Assembly: GCF_020524345.1 (NCBI RefSeq)
Contig: NZ_JAIVLH010000012.1
Location: 62,001 to 126,000 of the forward strand
Direction of reading: 5' to 3'
Length of the DNA stretch: 64,000 nucleotides
Origin: Metabacillus niabensis
GTDB lineage: Bacteria; Bacillota; Bacilli; Bacillales; Bacillaceae
How positions within the stretch are numbered: position 1 is the stretch's first letter; the number at the start of each line of letters is the position of its first letter. Shown piece after piece: positions 16,213 to 23,940 of this stretch. The position numbers were made by a program, and so were the translations under genes. The notes below the pieces were generated by a model that made no database searches, was not told the origin of the DNA, and worked only from the letters and a program-made list of their open reading frames with translations.

Positions 16213-17076
16213 TTATTTTTCACTCTTCACTGCGGACTCGTGCCAAGATTTCAGCATAAAATTAGCTAGTAGACTAATAAGGAGATAGAAGCCTATTCCT
16301 AAGATGGCCGCTGTTATTCCACAAGCAAATAAATAAGCTGTTTTGACTTGCACTGCAGCAACCGTGATGGAATATCCCAATCCCCCTTTTCCCCCTCCAA
16401 TCCCCGCTATGTATTCCCCTACAATGGCTCCAACGATTGACAGAGTACAGGAGATCTTCAAACCCGCCATCATATATGGTAATGCTGACGGAATTCTTAA
16501 TTTCCACATGCGCTGCCACTTTGAAGCGTTATATAAAGTAAATAAATCATCCATATTTTTATCTACGGAATTTAATCCGATTAGAGTGTTCGAGATTACA
16601 GGAAAAAACCCAATTAAAAAGGAAATGACAATAATCGAATTAAATCCGGCACCAAACCAAATAACAACAATTGGGGCAACTGCAACGACCGGAATCGTCT
16701 GTAAAATAATAGCGTAAGGGTAAATACTTCGTTCTAAAATTTTTGAACTAGCCAGCAAAACCGAAACGAGGATTCCCACAACTGCACTTACAATAAAACC
16801 AATAATAGATTCCACTACGGTAATTTGCACCGCGGGCCAGAGTAAGTGCCAATCAAGAATTGCCGCTTGAACAACATCAGTAGGCTTAGGTAGAATGAAA
16901 GGTTTTAATCCTAATAGGATAGGAATTGACTGCCAAGCAGCAATAAATAAAATAAAGGCGATGATTGGACCTAAATAAAATTGCTTAAACTTATTCCAAT
17001 AGACATTTTGCTTTCTAGCTACTTTTTTCGTTAACACTCTCTGACTTTTCGTTATCTCAACAGAAGGCGTAGACAT
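16213..17076 (-). CDS. NitT/TauT-type ABC permease
   Basis: This 287-aa permease has about six transmembrane helices after a basic N-terminus. It resembles the SsuC/TauC/ThiX group, with the block QTIPVVAVAPIVVIWFGAG at about 136-154 and the EAA-like loop NASKWQRMWKLRIPSALPYM that contacts the ATPase. Its ATG follows the ATPase stop with no gap (TAA then ATG), so translation is coupled. The binding-protein gene begins 18 nt after its stop. Confidence 0.87.
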   Translation of the reverse strand: MSTPSVEITKSQRVLTKKVARKQNVYWNKFKQFYLGPIIAFILFIAAWQSIPILLGLKPFILPKPTDVVQAAILDWHLLWPAVQITVVESIIGFIVSAVVGILVSVLLASSKILERSIYPYAIILQTIPVVAVAPIVVIWFGAGFNSIIVISFLIGFFPVISNTLIGLNSVDKNMDDLFTLYNASKWQRMWKLRIPSALPYMMAGLKISCTLSIVGAIVGEYIAGIGGGKGGLGYSITVAAVQVKTAYLFACGITAAILGIGFYLLISLLANFMLKSWHESAVKSEK

Positions 17077-17868
17077 TTAGATCAGCTCCCTTTTTTTATC
17101 ACTACTTTCCAGCTTCTCTGATGCCAAATCTACATAGTTTGTAAAAAGAGGATTCGTTCTCATACTCAGCTCTCTCGGAAAAGGTAAATCAACCTCAAGT
17201 AGGGATGATAATCTTCCAGGACGGGCTGACATGACAGCGATTCGAGTAGATAGAAATACAGCTTCATAGACATTGTGGGTGACAAAAAGAATGGTCATGT
17301 TTTCCTTTTTCCAAATATCCAAAAGCTCCATCTGCAATGTTTGTCTCGTCATATCATCCAGTGCTGCAAATGGCTCATCCATTAGAAGAAGCTTTGGCTT
17401 CGCCACTAAGGCGCGGGCTATCGAAACTCGCATCTTCATACCGCCTGATAACTGACGGGGATACGACTTTACATACTCTTTTAAACCAACCAATTCAAGT
17501 ACTCGCTCAGCTTCTAATCTTTGTTCGACTTTATTTCCACCCAGTAATTCAAGAGGAAGAAGAACATTATCAAGTACTGTCCGCCATGGCAGTAAATTCG
17601 CATCCTGGAAAACAAAGGCGACCTCATTATCTTTTTTTATCATTTCATTTGGAGATTCCCCAAAAACCTTTACAGAACCAGATGTTGCTTCACCTAACCC
17701 GGCTACCATCCTTAGCGCAGTTGATTTTCCACAGCCGGAAGGTCCTAAAAAACAAACAAACTCTCCTTCTCGTATTGATAAAGTAAAGTTACTTAAAGCC
17801 GTTAAGTCATTATTAAAAATTTTATCAACCTGTTGAAACTGAACAATTTCCTGCCCTAATTGAGTCAT
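17077..17868 (-). CDS. NitT/TauT-type ABC ATPase
   Basis: This ATPase of about 263 aa powers the importer. It shows Walker A GPSGCGKST, Q-loop FVFQDANLLPW, signature LSGGMKMRVSIARAL, Walker B LLLMDEP and switch His in LFVTHN. The ATG at 17868, 8 nt after AAAGGAG, is preferred to the GTG at 17877 that lies within that spacing. It is the first gene of the operon, downstream of the palindrome at 17967-17996. Confidence 0.88.
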   Translation of the reverse strand: MTQLGQEIVQFQQVDKIFNNDLTALSNFTLSIREGEFVCFLGPSGCGKSTALRMVAGLGEATSGSVKVFGESPNEMIKKDNEVAFVFQDANLLPWRTVLDNVLLPLELLGGNKVEQRLEAERVLELVGLKEYVKSYPRQLSGGMKMRVSIARALVAKPKLLLMDEPFAALDDMTRQTLQMELLDIWKKENMTILFVTHNVYEAVFLSTRIAVMSARPGRLSSLLEVDLPFPRELSMRTNPLFTNYVDLASEKLESSDKKRELI

Positions 17869-17966
17869 GTGTGACACTCCTTTTATAGGTATTTGCTGGT
17901 TGGCTAATGATCCTTTGCGATGTTAGAAATCTAGCCAGGCTGCTCTTTGAAATCTACCTTCTACCC

Positions 17967-17996
17967 ACAACTGGTATGACCGGTCTTACCAGTTGT
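17967..17996. promoter_or_regulatory. 30-bp palindrome, probable FadR/GntR operator
   Basis: The arms ACAACTGGTA (17967-17976) and TACCAGTTGT (17987-17996) are exact inverted repeats, and the centre holds GACCGGTC. Only one symmetric base pair is broken. Each half also contains a TGGTatgACC-type element like GntR-family sites. It lies about 100 bp before the ABC ATPase start, just after a weak TTAACA/TATCAC promoter candidate on the minus strand. No T-tract follows, so it reads as an operator rather than a terminator. Confidence 0.65.
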
Positions 17997-18130
17997 GATA
18001 TTGCTTTTTAATTTCTTGTGTTAAAAATATCACTACTAAGACTTAGCCGTCTTTATTGATGTTATTTTCTATTACATGGTTTATAAAGCGTGAAAAAAAC
18101 CAGTGCTTTTTTCGGAAAGATTTCTACTAA

Positions 18131-18175
18131 AACAAAAAAGGAAAGTCTCACTCATATAAGAGTTTGCCTTTCCTT
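18131..18175 (-). terminator. Terminator-like hairpin upstream of the ABC operon
   Basis: On the minus strand AAGGAAAG (18175-18168) pairs with CTTTCCTT (18145-18138), with an inner CTC/GAG stem around TTATAT, followed by TTTTGTTTT. No gene on this strand ends nearby, because the cellulase has its own terminator at 18966-19000. It therefore ends either an untranslated leader or an unrecognised small RNA. Confidence 0.55.
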
Positions 18176-18306
18176 GAAGATGGTCTTGTACATAACATTT
18201 AACAAAAATAAAGGCTTATTTTTTAACGAAAGATCACCTATAGTAACATAATAAGAAGATTAGATTTACTTACATTCAAAAATAGATAGCGAGGGAACTT
18301 AACTTT

Positions 18307-18942
18307 ATGAAGATTGATTCGCCTACCATACAACATGATTTGCCCCTAAAAAATTTCAATGATATTTTCTATGAAGAAGATCCTGAATTAGAATTATGCC
18401 AAATACATGATGCTGTATTTGATAATGAAGTATTACCTAGAGTTCGCTTTTATAAAATGGTTTTGAAAAATTGCAAGTTCCAAAATACTGACTTTTCAGG
18501 TGCGGATTTTACAGATGTGGTTTTTGATAACTGTGATTTCTCGAATGCCAAATTAAATCGTTCTTCGATACATAGAGCAGAATTTTTAAACTGCAAATTA
18601 CTCGGAACAGATATAACAGAGTCAAGTCTTGGAAATGTCTCTTTCAAAAATTCTTTACTTAATCTCTCTGCTTTTGGAAATTCAAAATTAGAAAAAGTAG
18701 AATTTCACGATACAGCTCTAGAAAATTCTGATTTTTATGAGTGTAAGTTTAAAAAAGTTAAATTTACTTCATGCAATATCAATCTTGCTAACTTTGAAAG
18801 AACTCCACTTAAAGGGATAGACATTAGTACGTCTACTTTCGAAACCTTAACTGTTTCTATATCAGACCTAAAGGGATGCAAAGTGTCCTCATTTCAAGCT
18901 ATTCAATTTTCTGCCATGTTAGGGTTGGTGATTGTTGATTAA
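18307..18942 (+). CDS. Pentapeptide-repeat protein
   Basis: This 211-aa protein is built mostly of A(D/N)LXX-type pentapeptide repeats from about residue 45 to 185, for example CKFQN TDFSG ADFTD VVFDN CDFSN AKLNR. These fold as a right-handed quadrilateral beta-helix. An acidic non-repeat N-terminus and a short C-terminus (AIQFSAMLGLVIVD) cap it. Qnr/MfpA proteins of this fold shield DNA gyrase from quinolones and also end with a short hydrophobic tail, so a Qnr-like role is possible but unproven. GAGGGAAC precedes the ATG. It is a single-gene unit ended by the terminator at 18966-19000. Confidence 0.8.
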   Translation: MKIDSPTIQHDLPLKNFNDIFYEEDPELELCQIHDAVFDNEVLPRVRFYKMVLKNCKFQNTDFSGADFTDVVFDNCDFSNAKLNRSSIHRAEFLNCKLLGTDITESSLGNVSFKNSLLNLSAFGNSKLEKVEFHDTALENSDFYECKFKKVKFTSCNINLANFERTPLKGIDISTSTFETLTVSISDLKGCKVSSFQAIQFSAMLGLVIVD

Positions 18943-18965
18943 TGGCTTGTGAAAATTCAAACATG

Positions 18966-19000
18966 CAAAAAGGTTACCAACAAATTGGTAACCATTTTTT
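18966..19000. terminator. Bidirectional terminator
   Basis: GGTTACCAA (18972-18980) pairs with TTGGTAACC (18985-18993). TTTTTT follows on the plus strand and TTTTT on the minus strand. It serves both the pentapeptide gene and the convergent cellulase gene. Confidence 0.88.
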
Positions 19001-21106
19001 CTATATTTGAACTTTTTGTTTTCTTACAAAGTAATCTATACAGCCTCCAACTACCAGTATGATGATTCCTGTTATGAATAAGTTATAATTTCCTGTTGCA
19101 GTTTCAGGTAGTTTTTCGCCGGCTTTGCCTTGGGTGTTTCCTAAATTAGTTTCATTGTTATTATTAACGGGTGTTACGTGATTTTCTCCTTCATTTGTTT
19201 CTTTGCTTCCATCATCAGCATCAGTTTTACCCTCATCTTTACCAGGGTTGTCCTCTTTAGGAGTCTCTGACTCATCATCATTATTTTCCGCTGGAGCTTC
19301 TGAATCATTATCGTCATTTTCCCCAGGAGTATCGTCATTCTCCTCTGGTTTTTCTGACTCATGATCATCTTCAGGTAATGTCGATTTTATTGATTTACCA
19401 ACTACCTGCTCTCCATCTTTTGTTACTCTATATTTTACCGTTTCACCACTCCAGAAATGGAAGGTTAACTCCACCTCGCGTTGATCATTTATTTCTTTGA
19501 AGAAGCGCTCGTTTCCATAAGGAAATGTTAAAACGTTATCCTGATAATTAGGTGCAAACACATAACCGAATTGCTTGAACGCCGTCCAGTTTTGCGGACC
19601 AGCAGGGCTTCCGTCATCCACATATGTAGCTTCCATTGTTTTAAGAAGATTTCCATTATACTGTAAAGGTATCGTAAAATCACTGATTGTTCCTTGAGAG
19701 TCTGAAAGGACTGGTGAATCGTAGTGATACACAGTAAAGGTCCAATCCGCACCAGTATTAAATGTTGCCGTTAATACAGACATTCCCCCTAGTTCTGTTG
19801 ACATCAATTGGGATAGCAAACTTGCTTTTAGTGTTAAATGATTACCTTCTAAAACATAGTCTTCTCCCTCAACTAGATTTTCTCCCCCTATCTTGAGAGC
19901 AACGAATTCATTTCCGTTTAAATTCAAAATCCTTGTGACATCAGTAATTTCTTCACCCTTCTTCAAAAATACAAAATCAGTGTCTGCTGTTGAAGAGCGT
20001 CCTTCCCAACTAGCTGCCATCATGTTATACAGCTGTGGATCATTCCATTCCAACGTTGACCTATTAAAATGTTGACCATTATCCCATAGCATATGAATAA
20101 GGCATTTTTCTTCTGCATAGTTAATCATATACTCGAAAAATTTCAGTTTTTCCCCCTGTTGAATTGTACCGGTGTTTTCGTCAAAGCCCAGTAGCCCGAA
20201 TTCACCAATAACAACAGGTATATCATTCAAAACAAACTTATTATAAACACGATCAAAATTCTCAGAAATATGTTTCATTGATGTTTCTTCAAACGTCGTA
20301 TATCCGTCTAAATTTACACTAAACGGCCAGAAGCTATAATAATGGACCGTCGAGATCAAATAAGGATCATTTGTTTGAGAGATCCAATCATACAGGTTAT
20401 CAACATGTTTTTGTTCTTCAAAATTTGTATGCAATGTTGGAATAACAAGCGGACGAATGTCATTTAACCCTTCGGATCCTCGTACGATTTGATAAAACGA
20501 ATCATTAAGTTCATTTAAAAATGCCTGGCTTTCAACATCACCACCAGAACCCCAAAATTGTGGTTCATTAAGACTTTCAAACATTAAATCCGTTGAATAG
20601 CCTTTATAATGTTCCGAAAGCTGTGTCCATATCGCATTAAATGTTGTTACTGTATTTTCATGATCTGATGACATACCATCTGCCACCCAACTCCAAGAAT
20701 CATGGTGAATGTTAATCATCACTTTTAAATCAGCATCCAGCGCCCAGTTGACAACTTGATCAACTCTGCTTAAAAATTTTGGATTGATTGTATATTCTGG
20801 AGCTTGTCCTAATCTGGTATCAAATGTAATCGGGATCCGGATGCTGTTAAAGCCTTGATCCTTAATTTCTGTTATCAGCTCTTTTGTTACACGCGGATTA
20901 CCCCAAGCTGTTTCATCAAGGACAACTTTGCCTGTATCAAATCCGTCAAACGTATTCCCTAAGTTCCATCCCGGCTGCATCTCATTAGCATATTGCATAA
21001 TATCATATTCTGGTGTTGATTTATGTTCTTCGGCGAATCCTATCGTAGGCATCACGAATCCAACTAGTAAAATAAGCGATAACATCCATTTACTTGTTTT
21101 CCACAA
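19001..21106 (-). CDS. Cell-wall-anchored GH5 cellulase with X2 module and LPETA signal
   Basis: This secreted endoglucanase of about 701 aa starts with a signal peptide (WKTSKWMLSLILLVGF, cleavage near GFAEE). The GH5 domain spans about residues 30-370, with PGWNLGNTFD, IHHD, the acid/base Glu in ESLNEPQF and the nucleophile Glu in VVIGEFG. A CBM_X2-like module follows at about 375-460, then an unidentified beta-rich stretch to 570. A strongly acidic Asp/Glu/Asn/Pro-rich spacer leads to the sorting signal: LPETA, a hydrophobic helix and RKQK. I chose a TTG start at 21106 because the GGAGGAG site lies inside codons of the longer ATG frame. A perfect cre site lies upstream. Confidence 0.88.
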   Translation of the reverse strand: MWKTSKWMLSLILLVGFVMPTIGFAEEHKSTPEYDIMQYANEMQPGWNLGNTFDGFDTGKVVLDETAWGNPRVTKELITEIKDQGFNSIRIPITFDTRLGQAPEYTINPKFLSRVDQVVNWALDADLKVMINIHHDSWSWVADGMSSDHENTVTTFNAIWTQLSEHYKGYSTDLMFESLNEPQFWGSGGDVESQAFLNELNDSFYQIVRGSEGLNDIRPLVIPTLHTNFEEQKHVDNLYDWISQTNDPYLISTVHYYSFWPFSVNLDGYTTFEETSMKHISENFDRVYNKFVLNDIPVVIGEFGLLGFDENTGTIQQGEKLKFFEYMINYAEEKCLIHMLWDNGQHFNRSTLEWNDPQLYNMMAASWEGRSSTADTDFVFLKKGEEITDVTRILNLNGNEFVALKIGGENLVEGEDYVLEGNHLTLKASLLSQLMSTELGGMSVLTATFNTGADWTFTVYHYDSPVLSDSQGTISDFTIPLQYNGNLLKTMEATYVDDGSPAGPQNWTAFKQFGYVFAPNYQDNVLTFPYGNERFFKEINDQREVELTFHFWSGETVKYRVTKDGEQVVGKSIKSTLPEDDHESEKPEENDDTPGENDDNDSEAPAENNDDESETPKEDNPGKDEGKTDADDGSKETNEGENHVTPVNNNNETNLGNTQGKAGEKLPETATGNYNLFITGIIILVVGGCIDYFVRKQKVQI

Positions 21107-21183
21107 TGTACATTCTCCTCCACTCATGATATGTTTATAAGCTATCAGTATCTACCTTTTCACCAATTTCCGAAACATAATTT

Positions 21184-21197
21184 TGTAAACGTTTACA
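21184..21197. promoter_or_regulatory. CcpA cre site upstream of the cellulase gene
   Basis: TGTAAACGTTTACA is a perfect palindrome that fits the catabolite-responsive element consensus TGWAARCGNTTNCA. It lies about 80 bp before the cellulase start, so glucose repression through CcpA is expected. I could not place the -35/-10 with confidence. Confidence 0.82.
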
Positions 21198-21302
21198 ATC
21201 GACATGTTAACAAAAGAAGTTGAATGAAAGTAATGGGAAAATTAGTTATATTTTCATATAATAATTAGCTTTATTCAAAATTAATTATATTGGCAAACAA
21301 AG

Positions 21303-21335
21303 AAACCTCGAGAGGCGACATGCCAATCAAGGTTT
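21303..21335 (-). terminator. Possible terminator of the Nudix gene
   Basis: On the minus strand AAACCT and AGGTTT enclose a small GGC/GCC stem, followed by CTTTGTTTGCC. The stem is short, so this is only a candidate. Confidence 0.4.
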
Positions 21336-21401
21336 TAACAAGAAAGAAATGTTGTTGATTTCATGGATATGTATCATTTTAATATGATGATCCAAAAATA
21401 T

Positions 21402-21842
21402 TTACCGAATAAATGCTTTCTCTGAATCTTCAAGAGCATCCTCTAACCACATTGGATGCATGTTTAACAAGTCATGAGGCAGGTTTTGATAGTCAAAAAA
21501 CTTGAATTCCAGCGATTCCTCCTCGTTACATTTAAGTTCTCCACCTATCACTTCAGCCAGAAAACAAGTCGTAATAAAATGGACAACTTGACCATTTGGA
21601 TAAGAAAAGACCTGTGAATGCGGGTCAGAATAAACACCGATCAGCTTTTTAATTTTTATATTTAAATTGGTTTCTTCTTTTATTTCTCTAATCGCTGCTT
21701 CAGTAACAGTTTCCCCTATCTCTATATGACCTGAAGGAATTCCCCATAACTTCACATCTGCTCTTTTCTGTAATAAAACCTGCTTTTTCTCATTAAAAAT
21801 AATGACCGCTACACCTGCTTTTATTTCATCAATCTTTTTCAT
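21402..21842 (-). CDS. Nudix hydrolase under a ykkC-type riboswitch
   Basis: This 146-aa Nudix protein hydrolyses a nucleoside-diphosphate-X substrate that is not defined by sequence. The Nudix box starts at about residue 38 (GHIEIGETVTEAAIREI) and continues KEETNL, so the metal-binding REXXEE core is intact; the usual Gly before the last residue is Asn. AAGGAGG precedes the ATG. Between this gene and mgtC lies a structured leader with a long terminator that I read as a ykkC-family riboswitch. NDP-I riboswitches of that family are typically linked to Nudix genes, which fits. Confidence 0.87.
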   Translation of the reverse strand: MKKIDEIKAGVAVIIFNEKKQVLLQKRADVKLWGIPSGHIEIGETVTEAAIREIKEETNLNIKIKKLIGVYSDPHSQVFSYPNGQVVHFITTCFLAEVIGGELKCNEEESLEFKFFDYQNLPHDLLNMHPMWLEDALEDSEKAFIR

Positions 21843-21870
21843 ACCATATAAACCTCCTTAAAATTAGAAA

Positions 21871-21945
21871 ACGCAGCTTCGCAAGGCCCTGGTGGCGGAA
21901 GCCTTGGTTTTTCTTATCCTATCATCACTAAATCTTAACTTCTGT
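21871..21945. repeat. Diverged intergenic repeat, copy A
   Basis: This block, GCAAGGCCCTGGTGGCGGAA followed by GCCTTGG and an AT-rich tail ending ATCTTAACTTCTG, resembles 41611-41675 (TCAAGTCCCAATGGCGAAAG then CCTTAG and ATCTTATACTTTCTG). CAAGGC/GCCTTG can pair. It sits in the Nudix leader between the riboswitch terminator and the ribosome-binding site. Confidence 0.5.
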
Positions 21946-21948
21946 TCG

Positions 21949-22106
21949 TATAAAAAAGGCCCGAGCAGGAAAGATTACAGCGCATCACAAATACGCTGAA
22001 CCTTTCCCCTCGGACCTTTTATGTCAATAGGTGCCTTTTACATGTGTAAAAGATGTTGCCCTCGGTCACAGACCTAAATACATAGCGGAACCCTAGCTAC
22101 AATTTT
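21949..22106 (-). promoter_or_regulatory. ykkC-family riboswitch, probably NDP-I (subtype 2c), with terminator
   Basis: On the minus strand the hallmark GCTAGGGTTCCGC (22096-22084) is followed by GGTCTGTGACCGAGGGC (22075-22059), a P2-like hairpin ATCTTTTACACATGTAAAAG, then GGCACC and ATAAAAGGTCCGAGG. The last segment pairs alternatively as AAAAGGTCCGAG with CTCGGGCCTTTT (22020-22009 and 21964-21953). That makes a long terminator with inner stems GGAAAG/CTTTCC and CAGCG/CGCTG and a T-tract. Ligand binding would hold the 3' strand in the aptamer and let transcription reach the Nudix gene. Assignment to the ykkC family rests on conserved motifs recalled by eye; the ADP/CDP-sensing subtype is inferred from the Nudix neighbour. 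Confidence 0.68.
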
Positions 22107-22155
22107 CCAGTTCAAATTAACACGATTCTATTAGTGTACAAACTTTATTCTACCG

Positions 22156-22845
22156 TCAAAGTGACTCCATTTCAACATGAATGATATGCTTAATCTGCTT
22201 TAATGTATAGTACACTTCTGTAATATACAGTTTTTCATTCACAACAAGTACCAATTCAAGCTGTTGAAGCTCTCCTTGTTTGATGTCTTTAACTCTTACT
22301 TTCTTTGCCTTCATATCCTTTTGCTTCAGTTCCTTTAAGATATCGGTCATTTTCTCTTCATCATCAACCGTAATTTTTACCTTTAATTCCCGCTCTCTTA
22401 ATGTTTTTGGGCCTATAAATTTAAAGATAAATGGGATGATTTCTACACTGACTAATATGAGAACTGTAGCTATGGTAGCTTCGAACCAAAATCCCGCACC
22501 ACATGAGATCCCGATTCCTCCGGCTCCCCATACCATTGCGGCTGTTGTTAAACCTGATATCATATCATTGTTTCGTCTTAAAATCACCCCGGCACCTAAG
22601 AATCCGATACCTGAGACAATTTGGGCAGCTAAACGTAGAGGATCCATCGGTCGAATATAGGCCTCTGCGAATTTTTCCGATGACTCAATCGAAACGGTTG
22701 TGAGCAGACAGCTAACGATCCCGATAACTAAACATGTTTTTAATCCTAATGGCTTTTTCTTTAATTGGCGTTCTAACCCAATAATGATCGATAAAATGGC
22801 CGCCATTCCAATATTGAATATAAATGTATTTGGTTGAATGATCAT
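22156..22845 (-). CDS. MgtC/SapB-family membrane protein
   Basis: This protein of 229 aa has four or five N-terminal transmembrane helices with the family motifs IIGLERQLKKKPLGLKTCLV, IVSGIGFLGAGVILR and GLTTAAMVWGAGGIGI. A soluble C-terminal ACT-like domain covers about residues 145-229. MgtC proteins are linked to Mg2+ homeostasis and ATP-synthase control; the Bacillus role is less clear. The ATG at 22845, 8 nt after ATAGGAGA, is preferred over an upstream TTG. It diverges from a small membrane-protein gene. Confidence 0.85.
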   Translation of the reverse strand: MIIQPNTFIFNIGMAAILSIIIGLERQLKKKPLGLKTCLVIGIVSCLLTTVSIESSEKFAEAYIRPMDPLRLAAQIVSGIGFLGAGVILRRNNDMISGLTTAAMVWGAGGIGISCGAGFWFEATIATVLILVSVEIIPFIFKFIGPKTLRERELKVKITVDDEEKMTDILKELKQKDMKAKKVRVKDIKQGELQQLELVLVVNEKLYITEVYYTLKQIKHIIHVEMESL

Positions 22846-22989
22846 TTGTTTTTCTCCTATGTCCTTTTTTATTTTCCTCAAATGGGCAACCTTCTACTTG
22901 TGTATGTGATTTATCACTTTTACTTAATAAGTGTAAGGTAATTTTAAAAAGGTAATACTAAAATACACAATAAGTTATAAGGAGAGTTT

Positions 22990-23505
22990 ATGCAAACATC
23001 GTTTGTTGTGTTTTTTATGATTGTTAGTTTATTCTTTGGTAAATGGAGACGTCTGAGTGAATTTTATTCAACTCTATTGTTTTGGATTATAGGTGATCTG
23101 CTTTACGGAGCATTACTTTACCATTATAGAGTATGGGAATTTCAACCTGTTTGGATCGACCATGTTTTGCTTCCTACCCATTCAATCATTGCTATTGCCA
23201 TTGCATTTTTGATTTATCCTTGTGTTATCGTTGTTTATTTAGGACGATTTCCTCAATCAACCTTCAAAAGAATAGGCTGGATACTACTTTGGGCTGTGAT
23301 TTTTGAATGTATTGAATTAATCGCTTATATGAATGAAAGCATCATTCATCAGCATGGATGGACACTTCTTTGGTCTTTTATCTTTAATATCATAACCTAT
23401 TCTATATTAGCCATCCATAACTGGAAACCTTGGGTTGCATGGATTTTAGCTATTTTCTTTATATTTTTATTATGGAATATCTTTGATCCTCCGCTTCCTC
23501 AATAA
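22990..23505 (+). CDS. CBO0543-type small membrane protein
   Basis: This 171-aa protein has about five hydrophobic segments and short charged loops (FFGKWRRLSEFYST, HYRVWEFQPVWIDHVLLPTH). The pattern matches small polytopic proteins that I know as the CBO0543 family in spore-formers, whose function is unknown. AAGGAGAG precedes the ATG. It is divergent from mgtC and appears monocistronic. The C-terminus ends NIFDPPLPQ. Confidence 0.65.
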   Translation: MQTSFVVFFMIVSLFFGKWRRLSEFYSTLLFWIIGDLLYGALLYHYRVWEFQPVWIDHVLLPTHSIIAIAIAFLIYPCVIVVYLGRFPQSTFKRIGWILLWAVIFECIELIAYMNESIIHQHGWTLLWSFIFNIITYSILAIHNWKPWVAWILAIFFIFLLWNIFDPPLPQ

Positions 23506-23569
23506 GGGAAAAACACGGGGACAGGGGGGAACAATAAGGAGAAGGAGTGAGGAGGTTGGTAATAGAAGA

Positions 23570-23710
23570 TTACGTATCAATTAATTCACTAAGAACAATG
23601 ATTTCTTCATAAATTTGCTCTTTGATCTTTAGATCACGACATTTATTATATTCATTAATTAGCAGTTTGATTTGTTTCATAAAGATGATCATTTCTTCAT
23701 TTGAGATCAT
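23570..23710 (-). CDS. Spo0E-like aspartyl-phosphate phosphatase peptide
   Basis: This 46-aa frame begins ATG ATC TCA and reads MISNEEMIIFMKQIKLLINE, YNKCRDLKIKEQIYEEII, VLSELIDT. The helix-loop-helix pattern ending in (L)SELID resembles Spo0E-family peptides, whose SQELD motif dephosphorylates Spo0A~P and so delays sporulation. GTAGGAG lies 11 nt upstream. The sequence departs from the canonical SQELD and from the usual GLxS turn, so activity is uncertain. Confidence 0.55.
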   Translation of the reverse strand: MISNEEMIIFMKQIKLLINEYNKCRDLKIKEQIYEEIIVLSELIDT

Positions 23711-23885
23711 GTCCTATCATGCTCCTACCCTGTATACTATCTATTATTTTAGGTAAATATTCCTGGTTATTCAAGCCTAAAGGTAGGATTATTTAGAAAA
23801 ACACGTCTTACCGCCAAGAATGGAGGAAGTCGATGTCTTTTCTTATCCTTTAATCCTTTAGTATAGGTAAACTTTCTTAAAGTAC

Positions 23886-23919
23886 AAAAAAAGCGCATTC
23901 TTATTCGAATACACTTTGT
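23886..23919 (-). terminator. Terminator of the GNAT gene
   Basis: GTGTATTC (23914-23907) pairs with GAATGCGC (23900-23893), with G-U pairs, then TTTTTTTTG on the minus strand. Between 23711 and 23885 I see nothing else. Confidence 0.7.
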
Positions 23920-23940
23920 ACGTTATAAGCAGAACAACAT

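Noticed and set aside
17869-18300. A TPP riboswitch upstream of the ThiY-like ABC operon
   Set aside because: I looked for the CTGAGA and ACCTGATCTGG-type cores of the THI element on the minus strand and found neither.
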